NCBI GenBank assembly: GCA_902168205.1
Contig: CABHOK010000011.1
Coordinates: 463,932-527,931, forward strand
Length of the DNA: 64,000 nucleotides
DNA from: an uncultured Chitinophaga sp.
GTDB lineage: Bacteria > Bacteroidota > Bacteroidia > Cytophagales > Cyclobacteriaceae
Direction of reading: 5' to 3'
Numbering within the stretch: the stretch's first letter is position 1; each line of letters starts with the position of its first letter. Under the pieces are notes generated by a model. It ran no database searches. It saw nothing but the letters and a program-made list of their open reading frames with translations, and was not told the DNA's origin. Position numbers and translations under genes: made by a program. Below are positions 45,732-55,824 of this stretch, piece after piece.

Positions 45732-46781
45732 ATGAAAAGAATTACGCCCGAACTTTTGCAGAAATACCTGCAGGGAAAATGCACGCCTGAGGAGAACGAG
45801 CTCGTAAACGACTGGTATACTTCCTTTGATGAGTCGGCAGATGATGATGGCAGGCTCCTGGATCTGGAGCAACGCGAGCAGCTAAAGCAAAAGATGCTGT
45901 TGCAGATTCGCGATAACCTGGCTGCAGCCGGGCAATCCATCGCCAACGGAAAAAAGCAGAGTAAATATAGGTCTGTTGCTTCTACACTCTATAAAGTGGC
46001 AGCCGCGGTTACGTTGCTGGTGGCAGCCGGTGTAGGTATACTCTATAATAAAAATAAGAACAACCTGCAGGCAACGGCCCCAGTGCCTAAGCGCACCAGT
46101 ATTACCGCGCTTAGCAATACAACACAATCTATACTTCGCCAGGATTTATCGGACGGTACCATTGTATGGCTCAAGCCCAACAGCAGTATAGAATATCCTG
46201 ATATATTTAACGAAGCATCGCGTACCATTCAGTTAAAGGGTGAAGCATTCTTTGATGTGGCGCGCGATGAGCAGCGCCCCTTTATCGTTACTACCGGTAA
46301 CGTAATTACCAAAGTACTCGGCACAAGCTTCAATATAAAAGCCTATAACAATGCTTCTACAATAGAAGTATCCGTCATGAGCGGGAAGGTCGCTGTCCAA
46401 ATGAATCCCACCGATGCACCGGCTGTACCGGATAGTCCCGAAGAAGTATTCCTCACACCGAACGAACGTGTTACCTATGTAAAATCAGAAAACCGTTTGC
46501 TCAAGGAAGCACCGCTTCAATTGCCGGAGTTATCGATGTGGCAGCTAACAACCATCGAATATGATAACGTACCGGTAGAGCGTGTACTGCGCATGCTGGA
46601 AAAGAAATTCAATGTCTCAATACAGGTGCGGAATACAAACCTGAATAACTGTTTAATACGTGCAGACTTTACCAATCAGAACCTGGCAGATATACTGGAG
46701 ATGCTAAGCCGTTCGATTGAAGCAACGTATGAACTGAACGATAACATTATATACCTCGATGGAGCGGGGTGTGTTAATTGA
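45732..46781 (+). CDS. FecR-family anti-sigma factor, PUL 3
   Basis: A 349-aa paralogue of the protein at 38542. MKRITPELLQKYLQGKCTPEE opens the sigma-binding domain; membrane helix at about 88-110 (KVAAAVTLLVAAGVGILY); FecR domain (LSDGTIVWLKPNSSIEY ... KGEAFFDVARDEQRPFIV ... VLGTSFNIKAY); DUF4974 at the end (VERVLRMLEKKFNVSIQV). It follows its sigma gene by 128 bases and precedes susC by a 174-base leader. Confidence 0.92.
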   Translation: MKRITPELLQKYLQGKCTPEENELVNDWYTSFDESADDDGRLLDLEQREQLKQKMLLQIRDNLAAAGQSIANGKKQSKYRSVASTLYKVAAAVTLLVAAGVGILYNKNKNNLQATAPVPKRTSITALSNTTQSILRQDLSDGTIVWLKPNSSIEYPDIFNEASRTIQLKGEAFFDVARDEQRPFIVTTGNVITKVLGTSFNIKAYNNASTIEVSVMSGKVAVQMNPTDAPAVPDSPEEVFLTPNERVTYVKSENRLLKEAPLQLPELSMWQLTTIEYDNVPVERVLRMLEKKFNVSIQVRNTNLNNCLIRADFTNQNLADILEMLSRSIEATYELNDNIIYLDGAGCVN

Positions 46782-46841
46782 ATACAACCACTTAACCAAA
46801 TCCTAACGTATGCAAGAGTAAATCTATACCCCCTAAAAAGA

Positions 46842-46920
46842 GATTAGGAGTGATTGCGGCACCCCTAATCAAAAACTAAATGTGCCCCTGTTTCAGATGT
46901 GGAAATCAGGATGGGGGCAT
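46842..46920 (+). terminator. Tandem hairpins between fecR and susC of PUL 3
   Basis: First: GATTAGGAGTG (46842-46852) with CACCCCTAATC (46860-46870), one mismatch, followed by five A. Second: about 46880-46894 (ATGTGCCCCTGTTTC) with 46902-46920 (GAAATCAG and GGGGGCAT), imperfect, then CTTGTCTCATTT. The arrangement copies that in front of the PUL 2 susC. The second hairpin covers the upstream in-frame ATG at 46899, which favours ATG 46956 as the real susC start. Confidence 0.55.
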
Positions 46921-46955
46921 CTTGTCTCATTTGTAAAAACGAAACAATCAAAATT

Positions 46956-49900
46956 ATGCAAGAGATTTTACAAACGCACATCAACCTCAGCAAAATTATG
47001 CGAATTACGTTGAGCCAGATTGCCGTTATGTTGATCCTGACGGGCATTTCCCGCGCGGAGGTCGGCAAAGCACAAAGCCTCTTAGATCGGAGCATTACCC
47101 TTACGGTCGAAAGGACGAGTCTGAGCAAAGCACTGGATAAAATAGAAAAAAGTGCTTCTGTTCGGTTTGTGTACAGCAAGAACTTTATCTCCATAAAGGA
47201 AGAAGTTTCCTTTCATGCCGAGAAAGAAAAACTGGAATCGGTTTTGAACAGACTGCTCGGTCCGCTCAATATCCGGTACCAGGTAATAAAAGATCGCATC
47301 GTACTGAACAAGGTACGAACAGCCGATGAAGAAGAAGAAGAAACCACTGCGGAAGAGACTTCAGCTATACTGGCACCGGTTGCTATAGCAGGCCGCGTAG
47401 CCGATGCGGAAAACCAGCCACTGCCGGGTGTTAACGTATTGGTGAAAGGCACCACGATAGGAACCACAACCGATGCAGATGGTAAATATAGTCTCGAAGT
47501 GCCCGATGGAAATACTACTCTTGTATTTAGCTTTATAGGCTATATTACACAAGAAGTAGATATAGCGAGCCGTACTACGGTTGATATTACACTCGTAGCC
47601 GATGTACAGCAGCTATCAGAAGTAGTGGTTGTGGGATATGGTGAACAAAAGAAAGAGACTGTTACCGGGTCGGTTGCCTCGGTAAAAGGATCAGACCTTG
47701 TTAAATCACCCGCAGTAAATTTAACAAACTCCATAGCAGGCCGCATGCCCGGTGTTATTGCGGTGAACCGCAGCGGTGAGCCAGGTTACGATGGTTCCAG
47801 CATTCGCATACGCGGATCAAATACATTGGGAAGTAACGATGCGCTGATTGTAATTGATGGTATACCGGCACGTGCGGGTGGTATAGAGCGTCTTAACCCT
47901 GCGGATATAGAAAGTATATCGGTATTGAAAGATGCATCTGCGGCTATCTACGGATCGCGTGCTGCCAATGGAGTTATACTCATCACGACCAAGCGTGGTA
48001 AAACCGGTAAACCGGAGATACTATATTCCTTTAACCAGGGATGGGCACAGCCAACCGTTGTACCCGAACTTGCTGATGCGACTCAGTTTGCTGAAATGCG
48101 AAATGAACTGGAGATATTCAATTTACCGGTAGACGAATGGGCCACAGCCAATACAGCATTCAAACAAACCGGTAGCTATACCCGTCCGAATGGGACAGTA
48201 GTGGATGCTCCCTATACTCCGGATGATTTTCAAAAATTCAGAGATGGTTCTGATCCCTGGGGACACCCGAATACCGATTGGTATGGTGCTACATTGAAAA
48301 CATGGTCGCCACAGTCGCGCCATAATTTACAGCTCACCGGTGGTACAGAAAATTTCAAATACCTCGCATCACTCGGCTATCAGAACCAGGATGCATACTA
48401 TAAGAATGCAGCAACCGGTTACAAGCAGTATGATATACGCGTTAACCTCGATGCCAACATAAACAAGTATATAAAAACAACCATCGGTATATTAGGTCGC
48501 CAGGAAAACAGGTTCTACCCTACACGCAGTGCAGGTGCTATATTCAGAATGCAGATGCGCGGTATACCTACGCAACCGGCTTACTGGCCAAACGGTTTAC
48601 CCGGACCGGATATCGAGAACGGTGAAAACCCGGTTGTAATTACTACGAACCAAACCGGTTATGATCGCGATACGCGTTACTATGTACAAACCAATGGATC
48701 TGTAGATGTAACGATACCGTGGGTAAAAGGATTGAAATTTACCGGAACAGCTTCCGTTGATAAATATGTAAAGCGTACCAAGAAATGGGAGATACCCTGG
48801 TATTTATATACATGGGACAAAGTATCGTACGAAGCGGATGGCGTTACACCGAAATTATCCAAGGGACAACGCGGTCCTTCTGAGCCACGCCTTACACAAA
48901 GCGATGAAGACCAGCTAAACGTATTGCTGGGCGGTATCATTACCTATGAAAAATCATTCAATGATCATGCTGTTACCTTTCTGGCCGGTACCAACCGCGA
49001 GACCATTGATAACGACTACTTCAATGCATACAGACGCTTCTTTATTTCATCATCAGTCGATCAGCTGATTGCCGGTGGTAATGCCGAGCGAAATGCAAAT
49101 GGTGGCGGATGGGAAAGGGCCCGTATCAATTACTTCGGTCGCGTTGCCTATAACTACAAGGAAAAATACCTGTTGGAATTCCTGTGGCGCTACGATGGCT
49201 CCTATATGTTCCCGGAAAGCACACGCTATGGTTTCTTCCCGGGTATTATGGGTGGATGGCAAATATCCGAAGAAGATTTCTGGAAGAACAATGTAAATGT
49301 AGTGAGCTACCTGAAGCTTCGTGGTTCATGGGGACAATTGGGTAACGACCAGATATACTATGATGTAAATGGTAACGGTGTTATTGACGGTGATGAATTG
49401 CAGGAGTACCAATATCTTTCTACCAATGCTTTCAGAAGCTATATCATCGGTGGACAGGAAGTAGGAACTATATATGAGACACGCGTACCGAACCCGACCG
49501 TTACGTGGGAGGTTGCCAACAACTTCAACCTCGGTCTGGAAGGTGCATTACTTGCAGGAAAGATCAACTTCTCGTTCGATGTATTCTGGAACAAGCGCAG
49601 TAATATACTCTGGCGCAAGAACGCATCCGTACCACAAACAACCGGTATGACATTGCCTGCTGAAAATATAGGCAAGGTAAATAACAAAGGTTGGGAGTTC
49701 CAGGTTGGTTACAACGGACAGGTTGGTGAACTTTCATACAACATCAGCGTGAATGGTGGTTATGCCCAGAACAAAGTTATATACTGGGATGAAGCACCCG
49801 GTGCACCGGAATGGCAACGCACTACCGGACGCCCGATGTATACGTACCTCGCGTATCAGTACGATGGTGTATTTGCAACCGAGGAGGACATTGCTGCTGA

Positions 49901-50486
49901 GACATTGGATTACTCGGCTATCACCAATACACTTCGTCCGGGTGATATGAAGTATAAAGACTATAATAATGACGGAAAGATTACGCCAGACGATCGCGTT
50001 CGTAACGACCGCACCAACATTCCGCTCTTCCAGGGTGGTTTAAATATAGGGGCGCGCTATAAGAACTTCGATCTCTCTATATTATTCCAGGGCGCTGCCG
50101 GTGCGCAGGTATATGTGAGTACCGGTGAATCCGGAAGTATTGGTAACTTCCTGCTGGATGTATACAAGAACCGCTGGACCATCGATAACCCGAGCAGCGA
50201 ACATCCGCGCATTGCCGACCGAAGCAATCAGTACTACTCGAACAATAACACCTATTGGTTAAGAAGTTCAGACTATATCCGTTTGAAAAACCTCGAGCTG
50301 GGCTATACCATTCCATCTACATTGGCAAGCCGTGTAGGCATAGGAAGCCTGCGCGTATATGTCAATGCACTGAACCTGCTCACGTTCGATAAGTTCAATG
50401 TGTTCGATCCGGAATCAACCGGTGGTACCGGCCAGTATTATCCGCAGGCAAGAATTCTGAATACAGGTTTAACGGTAACATTTTAA
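46956..50486 (+). CDS. SusC-family receptor with STN signalling domain, PUL 3
   Basis: An 1176-aa TonB-dependent transducer. ATG 46956 (MQEILQTHINLSKIM) is preferred over 46899, which lies inside a leader hairpin. Signal region to about 38; STN domain (about 43-115: SITLTVERTSLSKALDKIE, VRFVYSKNFIS, YQVIKDRIVL); an acidic linker (DEEEEETTAEE); CarboxypepD_reg-like domain (about 135-215); plug (LSEVVVVGYGEQKKETVTGS, IRIRGSNTLG, IVIDGIPA); barrel ending ILNTGLTVTF. Together with the sigma/FecR pair upstream it forms a trans-envelope sensing and import system. Confidence 0.94.
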   Translation: MQEILQTHINLSKIMRITLSQIAVMLILTGISRAEVGKAQSLLDRSITLTVERTSLSKALDKIEKSASVRFVYSKNFISIKEEVSFHAEKEKLESVLNRLLGPLNIRYQVIKDRIVLNKVRTADEEEEETTAEETSAILAPVAIAGRVADAENQPLPGVNVLVKGTTIGTTTDADGKYSLEVPDGNTTLVFSFIGYITQEVDIASRTTVDITLVADVQQLSEVVVVGYGEQKKETVTGSVASVKGSDLVKSPAVNLTNSIAGRMPGVIAVNRSGEPGYDGSSIRIRGSNTLGSNDALIVIDGIPARAGGIERLNPADIESISVLKDASAAIYGSRAANGVILITTKRGKTGKPEILYSFNQGWAQPTVVPELADATQFAEMRNELEIFNLPVDEWATANTAFKQTGSYTRPNGTVVDAPYTPDDFQKFRDGSDPWGHPNTDWYGATLKTWSPQSRHNLQLTGGTENFKYLASLGYQNQDAYYKNAATGYKQYDIRVNLDANINKYIKTTIGILGRQENRFYPTRSAGAIFRMQMRGIPTQPAYWPNGLPGPDIENGENPVVITTNQTGYDRDTRYYVQTNGSVDVTIPWVKGLKFTGTASVDKYVKRTKKWEIPWYLYTWDKVSYEADGVTPKLSKGQRGPSEPRLTQSDEDQLNVLLGGIITYEKSFNDHAVTFLAGTNRETIDNDYFNAYRRFFISSSVDQLIAGGNAERNANGGGWERARINYFGRVAYNYKEKYLLEFLWRYDGSYMFPESTRYGFFPGIMGGWQISEEDFWKNNVNVVSYLKLRGSWGQLGNDQIYYDVNGNGVIDGDELQEYQYLSTNAFRSYIIGGQEVGTIYETRVPNPTVTWEVANNFNLGLEGALLAGKINFSFDVFWNKRSNILWRKNASVPQTTGMTLPAENIGKVNNKGWEFQVGYNGQVGELSYNISVNGGYAQNKVIYWDEAPGAPEWQRTTGRPMYTYLAYQYDGVFATEEDIAAETLDYSAITNTLRPGDMKYKDYNNDGKITPDDRVRNDRTNIPLFQGGLNIGARYKNFDLSILFQGAAGAQVYVSTGESGSIGNFLLDVYKNRWTIDNPSSEHPRIADRSNQYYSNNNTYWLRSSDYIRLKNLELGYTIPSTLASRVGIGSLRVYVNALNLLTFDKFNVFDPESTGGTGQYYPQARILNTGLTVTF

Positions 50487-50498
50487 ACAACCTTATCC

Positions 50499-52370
50499 AT
50501 GAAGAATATGATAAAGCGTAGCACGATAGCGTTTGGAACGATCATCGCTTTGTTTACCATTGCAGGTTGTAGCGATGACTTTGTAAACACCAAACCTCTG
50601 AACGAAGTACCGTCTGAAGATGTGTGGAAAGATCCGGGGCTTGCACAAGCCTTTGTTACCGATATATACAACGGCCTGGGTAATGGCGGATTTGATGAGC
50701 AGATGCTCGCATCCCTTACGGATGAAGCTATATTTACCCATCCCGGTCGCGGTATCAACACAATAACGGAAGCACGTTCCAACCCGGCCGATATAGGTTG
50801 GGTGAACAATACGTTGAACTGGACTAACATGTATCAGCGTATACGTGCGTGTAACCTGGCCATTGAAAATTTAGCAACACCTCAATTTGAAAATACAAGT
50901 TCGATCGAAGCAAATGTGTTAAAAGGAGAAGCATATTTTATGCGCGCTTATTTCCACCACCAGTTGCTGCGTTACTACGGAGGTATACCGATTGTAGACA
51001 GAACTTATAAATTGGGGGAAGCCGATTATACAATTGAACGGAATACATTTGCAGAATGTGTTGATTTCATTGTAAGCGACTGCGATCAGGCTGCACAATT
51101 GCTGGATGGAAAAACCATGGCAGCCGGAAGAACATCGCGCGCAGCAGCGCTCGCGCTGAAAGCACGTGTGTTACTATACGCAGCCAGTGATCTGCACGAT
51201 ATGCCTACAGCTTCTGCTAACTCATCTGATATAGCTGGTTTTTCAAACCCTGAATTACTGGGCTATACCAGCGGAACACGCGAAGAGCGTTGGCAGCGTG
51301 CCAGAGATGCAGCGAAAGAAGTTGTTGATCTGAACAGCTATGCCTTTGGTTTTGGATTGGTAGCTCCTGTTACGGCTACAGAGGGAACATCCAACTATTC
51401 AAATATAGCCATGGCCAGAAACGGTGGTGAAAAAGAGTTGATCTTTGCCCGCTATTTCATCAATGCAAAAGATGAAGGTGGTGCATGGGTTGGTCGTAAC
51501 AACGGCCCGAATGGTTATCACAACTGGGCAGGTAATACACCGATACAAAACCTGGTAGATGATTATGAGATGATGGATGGTACCGAGTTCGATTGGAACA
51601 ATGCGGATCATGCAGCAGCTCCCTATACCGATCGCGATCCGCGCTTCTATGCAACCGTGCTATATGATGGTGCTCCGTGGAAACCACGCACCGCTGATGC
51701 GGCCGGTAAAGATCCATACAACCAGATACAGACCGGACAGTATCAGATCGTAAACAGCTCCGGCAGTGTGGTGTCTTATTTCGGATTGGACACCCGCCAG
51801 AGTTCCATTGAAGACTGGAACGGTACACGTACCGGGTACTATATGAAGAAATTCATTGATCCGAATCCGGCTATCGTTGATCAGAATACACGCCAGCAAG
51901 TGCCGTGGCCATTCCTGCGCTATACCGAAGCTGTGCTGAATTATATAGAAGCCAGCATCGAATTAGGTGAAGAAGCCGAAGCAATATTGTGGTTAAACCA
52001 GATACGCTTCCGGGCGGGTATGCCTGCCGTTGCGGAGACCGGTACAGCGCTGCGTGACCGCTATCGCAATGAACGAAGAGTAGAACTTGCCTATGAAGAA
52101 CACCGGTATCACGATGCGCGCAGGTGGATGATAGCACCTGAAACACTCGGGCAAAAAGCAGGACGTATCAATATAACGGCTACGTTGAAGGCTGGAAAAG
52201 ATGTACGCATCTATAAATACGATCCGGATAACTATAACTATAAATATGAACCGTTGAATATTGATCCGGGTATTGAAAACCGTGCGTGGCTTGATAAGAT
52301 GTACTATCTGCCGATTCACCGCGATGAGATAAACCGTAACAATAAATTAGTTCAGAATCCGGGATACTAA
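50499..52370 (+). CDS. SusD-family lipoprotein, PUL 3
   Basis: A 623-aa surface lipoprotein (lipobox FTIAGC, then SDDFVNTKPLNEVPSEDVW). Conserved helices LKGEAYFMRAYFHHQLLRYY and the C-terminal LRDRYRNERRVELAYEEHRY block identify RagB/SusD. It starts 12 bases after susC. Partner of the PUL 3 receptor. Confidence 0.94.
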   Translation: MKNMIKRSTIAFGTIIALFTIAGCSDDFVNTKPLNEVPSEDVWKDPGLAQAFVTDIYNGLGNGGFDEQMLASLTDEAIFTHPGRGINTITEARSNPADIGWVNNTLNWTNMYQRIRACNLAIENLATPQFENTSSIEANVLKGEAYFMRAYFHHQLLRYYGGIPIVDRTYKLGEADYTIERNTFAECVDFIVSDCDQAAQLLDGKTMAAGRTSRAAALALKARVLLYAASDLHDMPTASANSSDIAGFSNPELLGYTSGTREERWQRARDAAKEVVDLNSYAFGFGLVAPVTATEGTSNYSNIAMARNGGEKELIFARYFINAKDEGGAWVGRNNGPNGYHNWAGNTPIQNLVDDYEMMDGTEFDWNNADHAAAPYTDRDPRFYATVLYDGAPWKPRTADAAGKDPYNQIQTGQYQIVNSSGSVVSYFGLDTRQSSIEDWNGTRTGYYMKKFIDPNPAIVDQNTRQQVPWPFLRYTEAVLNYIEASIELGEEAEAILWLNQIRFRAGMPAVAETGTALRDRYRNERRVELAYEEHRYHDARRWMIAPETLGQKAGRINITATLKAGKDVRIYKYDPDNYNYKYEPLNIDPGIENRAWLDKMYYLPIHRDEINRNNKLVQNPGY

Positions 52371-52392
52371 TTCGTCTGAAGTAGACTATATT

Positions 52393-52433
52393 TAGAATCT
52401 ATACTCATGCGTGCAGCGTGGGTATAGATTCTA
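52393..52433 (+). repeat. Perfect 12-bp inverted repeat abutting a start codon
   Basis: TAGAATCTATAC (52393-52404) and GTATAGATTCTA (52422-52433) pair perfectly around a 17-base loop. The right arm ends one base before ATG 52435 of the next gene, so the hairpin would cover the ribosome-binding region. It has no following T-run, which speaks for translational control, differential RNA stability or a protein-binding site rather than termination. Confidence 0.65.
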
Positions 52434-52434
52434 T

Positions 52435-55400
52435 ATGTTTAACTACATCCTGACTACTTTGAAACGCCCATCCCTCCAATACCTGCTGGTATTCATAATA
52501 TGTATATGTATAGCAGGCTGTCGTGATACAACGCAACCAAACCAGGAGGTACCTGCGAAGCCGGCACCTGAAACCCTCTTCAGGTTATTGCCACCGGAAA
52601 GTACGCACATCAATTTCAGCAATACACTTACCGAAGGACTCAATACGAACGTATTGATCTACGAATACTTTTACAATGGAGGAGGTGTAGCTGCAGGCGA
52701 TCTCAACGGAGACGGTCTTGACGATCTATACTTTACGGCAAACATGGTTGCAGACAAGCTATATCTCAACCAGGGCAACATGCAGTTTACGGATATAACA
52801 CAGGCCGCCGGCATTGCCACACGTAATGGTCCGTGGAAAACAGGTGTTACCATGGTCGATATAAATGGTGATGGCAAGCTGGATATATATGTTTGCTACT
52901 CCGGTAACCTGCGCCCCGAAAGACGATTGAACCAGCTATATATCAATACCGGTAATGATGCGAAGGGCATTCCGCAGTTTAAGGAGGAAGGAAAAAAATA
53001 TGGATTGGACTGTGATGCCACTAGTACGCAGGGATATTTTTTCGATTACGATCGTGATGGCGATCTCGATATGTTCCTGTTGAATCACAACATCAATGCG
53101 CTGCCCGTTTTGAATGAAGCCAATACAGCAAAGATGTTACATGAAGAAGACCCGGTAAGTGGCGTACGACTATATCGCAATGACAATAATTACTTTAAGG
53201 ATGTAACGGCCAAAGCCGGGATCAGTTCCACTGCACTCACGTACGGACTGGGCGCAGGACTTGCTGATCTGAACAACGATGGCTGGACCGATATCTATAT
53301 CAGCCATGATTACAACGTACCCGACTATCTGTACATCAACAATAAAAATGGAACCTTTACCGATAAACTGAAATCCGTAGTCGGTCACACATCCAATTTT
53401 TCAATGGGTAATGATATAGCCGATATCAACAACGATGCACAGCCGGATATATATACCCTGGATATGCTACCGGAAGACAATCGCAGGCAAAAGCTTTTGA
53501 TGGCACCCGATAACTATGGAAAGTTTGATCTGAACGTTCGCATTGGTTTTCATTACCAGTATATGCGCAACATGCTACAGCTGAATAACGGCAATGGAAC
53601 GTTTAGTGAAATTGGTCAGCTTGCCGGAGTGTCCAATACCGATTGGAGCTGGGCAACGCTGCTGGCCGATTATGACAACGATGGATGGAAAGACATCTAT
53701 GTAACCAATGGCTACCTGCGCGATTTTACCAACCTCGACTTTGTAAAGTATATGGATAACTATATAAAGCAGAAAGGAAGATTGATGCGTGAAGATGTGC
53801 TGCAGCTCGTGCATCAGATTCCGGCTTCCAATGTTACCAACTATATATTTCGCAATAACGGTGATCTCACCTTTAACAAGAATAATACAGCCTGGGGCTT
53901 TACGCAAACATCCAACAGCAATGGTGCCGCGTATTCGGATTTGGACAACGATGGCGACCTGGATATTATCGTCAATAACATCAACGCTCCGGCATTCATC
54001 TATCAAAATGATGCCGTGCAACGCACAAAACATCACTACCTGAAAATTAAACTACAGGGTGCCGGTAAAAATACGGTTGGGCTGGGCGCCAGAATAATTG
54101 CACGGGTTAAAGGTAAAACGCAGGTGGTTGAGCAAATGCCATCACGCGGGTATCAATCTTCGGTATCGCCTGTGTTGCACATAGGGTTGGGTGATGAGGC
54201 AATGATTGATTCGTTGCAGGTAATCTGGCTTTCGGGCAAGCAGCAACTTTTGCAGCAGGTGAAAGCGGATCAGGTATTGGTGGTAAAAGAGAAGGATGCA
54301 GCCGGTAAATATATACCGGCAGTCACACCAAGACCAATCTTTACGCAAATACAAAGACTTTCGTTCACGCACCAGCAAGACTATATCAACGATTTTAAGC
54401 GGCAACCGTTGATGGTAAATCCACTGTCGTTTAACGGCCCTGGGTTGGCAAAGGCGGATGTAAATAGCGATGGCCTTGAAGATATATATACCGGTGGAGG
54501 CGTGGAGCAGGCCGGTGAGTTGTTCCTTCAGCAGAAGGGCGGCAAGTTTATCCGGAAAGCACAACCTGCATTTATTGCCGACAAAGTATATGATGATACT
54601 GATGCGATATTTACCGATGTAAATGCCGATGGCCATGCAGACTTGTACGTATGCAGCGGAGGGTATCATCACTTTGAGCCGGATGCTGATGCGTTGCAGG
54701 ATCGTTTATACATGAACGATGGCAAGGGTAATTTTACAAGGGCTGCAGATGCTTTACCCACCATGCACACCAGTAAAAGTTGCGTGCGCGTTAGCGATGT
54801 CAATGGTGATGGTGCCCCTGATCTTTTTGTGGGCGGTCGTGTTATACCCGGACGTTATCCTGAAACACCGGAGAGTTATTTACTGATCAACGATGGCAAA
54901 GGTAAATTTACCAATGCCATCGCATCATGGTCACCAAGCCTGCAAAATATAGGTATGGTTACCGATGCAGCCTTTACCGATCTGAATGGTGATAAGAAAA
55001 ATGACCTGGTTGTAGTAGGCGAGTGGATACCGGTAACCGTATTCATAAATGAAAATGGTAAACTTGCTGATCGGACACGCGATTACTTTTCGAAATCCTA
55101 TAGTGGTTGGTGGAACAAAATTGTGACCGGAGATTTTAACCACGATGGTAAAACTGATTTAGTGATTGGTAACATCGGACTCAATTCGCAATGCAAAGCC
55201 AGTGATGCAGAGCCTGCCGAAATGTTTTACAAAGATTTTGACAACAACGGTTCTGTCGATCCTATTCTGTGCTCCTATATACAAGGCAAGAGCTACCCGT
55301 ATGTAACACGCGATGAACTGCTGGAGCAGATCGGTTCGAAACGAAAGCGTTTCCCCGACTATAAAAGTTATGGCAATGCAACCCTCACGGATATTTTTAC

Positions 55401-55797
55401 AGCCGAAGAACTCGCTGGTGTAAAAAAACTTTCCGCCAACTATTTGCAAACGGTATGCTTTCTGAGCGATGCACAGGGAAAATTCCATGAAAAAACGTTG
55501 CCGGTGCAGGCGCAGATGTCACCCGTTTATGTAATTATTCCACTAGATTACAACGCTGATGGCAAGGAAGATTTAATTTTAGGAGGCAACATTAACCACG
55601 CGCGATTGAAATTCGGAAAGTACGATGCTAACTACGGCATGTTACTACAGGGTGACGGCCAGGGCAATTTTAACTATATTTCACAGCAACGCTCGGGCTT
55701 CAGGCTTACAGGTGATGTACGCAGTGCAGTAACCGTGGGTAACGCGATAATCTTTGGCATCAACGAACAACCCGTACAAGTATATTCTCATCAATAG
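52435..55797 (+). CDS. FG-GAP/VCBS repeat lipoprotein with ASPIC/UnbV domain
   Basis: A 1120-aa exported lipoprotein (LLVFIICICIAGC lipobox). ATG 52435 is chosen over the GTG 52411 because the signal sequence follows it. Many FG-GAP/VCBS calcium-binding propeller repeats (DLNGDGLDDLYF, DINGDGKLDIYV, DYDNDGWKDIYV, DVNADGHADLYV) form two propellers, separated at about 535-615 by an ASPIC/UnbV domain (GLGARIIARVKGK ... SSVSPVLHIGLG). Such proteins commonly follow susCD in Bacteroidota and are presumed to act in surface binding; the precise role is unknown. The gap to susD is 64 bases and holds the hairpin described above. Confidence 0.9.
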   Translation: MFNYILTTLKRPSLQYLLVFIICICIAGCRDTTQPNQEVPAKPAPETLFRLLPPESTHINFSNTLTEGLNTNVLIYEYFYNGGGVAAGDLNGDGLDDLYFTANMVADKLYLNQGNMQFTDITQAAGIATRNGPWKTGVTMVDINGDGKLDIYVCYSGNLRPERRLNQLYINTGNDAKGIPQFKEEGKKYGLDCDATSTQGYFFDYDRDGDLDMFLLNHNINALPVLNEANTAKMLHEEDPVSGVRLYRNDNNYFKDVTAKAGISSTALTYGLGAGLADLNNDGWTDIYISHDYNVPDYLYINNKNGTFTDKLKSVVGHTSNFSMGNDIADINNDAQPDIYTLDMLPEDNRRQKLLMAPDNYGKFDLNVRIGFHYQYMRNMLQLNNGNGTFSEIGQLAGVSNTDWSWATLLADYDNDGWKDIYVTNGYLRDFTNLDFVKYMDNYIKQKGRLMREDVLQLVHQIPASNVTNYIFRNNGDLTFNKNNTAWGFTQTSNSNGAAYSDLDNDGDLDIIVNNINAPAFIYQNDAVQRTKHHYLKIKLQGAGKNTVGLGARIIARVKGKTQVVEQMPSRGYQSSVSPVLHIGLGDEAMIDSLQVIWLSGKQQLLQQVKADQVLVVKEKDAAGKYIPAVTPRPIFTQIQRLSFTHQQDYINDFKRQPLMVNPLSFNGPGLAKADVNSDGLEDIYTGGGVEQAGELFLQQKGGKFIRKAQPAFIADKVYDDTDAIFTDVNADGHADLYVCSGGYHHFEPDADALQDRLYMNDGKGNFTRAADALPTMHTSKSCVRVSDVNGDGAPDLFVGGRVIPGRYPETPESYLLINDGKGKFTNAIASWSPSLQNIGMVTDAAFTDLNGDKKNDLVVVGEWIPVTVFINENGKLADRTRDYFSKSYSGWWNKIVTGDFNHDGKTDLVIGNIGLNSQCKASDAEPAEMFYKDFDNNGSVDPILCSYIQGKSYPYVTRDELLEQIGSKRKRFPDYKSYGNATLTDIFTAEELAGVKKLSANYLQTVCFLSDAQGKFHEKTLPVQAQMSPVYVIIPLDYNADGKEDLILGGNINHARLKFGKYDANYGMLLQGDGQGNFNYISQQRSGFRLTGDVRSAVTVGNAIIFGINEQPVQVYSHQ

Positions 55798-55824
55798 TTT
55801 CAGATATATAGTTCAGACGTAAAA

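Noticed and set aside
46899..46955. ATG 46899 as start of the PUL 3 susC
   Set aside because: It lies in a leader hairpin and adds a Cys-containing leader before the natural basic-hydrophobic signal region at 46956.
52411..52434. GTG 52411 as start of the FG-GAP lipoprotein
   Set aside because: It would place the start codon in the loop of a hairpin and put a non-signal leader before the lipoprotein signal sequence; ATG 52435 fits better.
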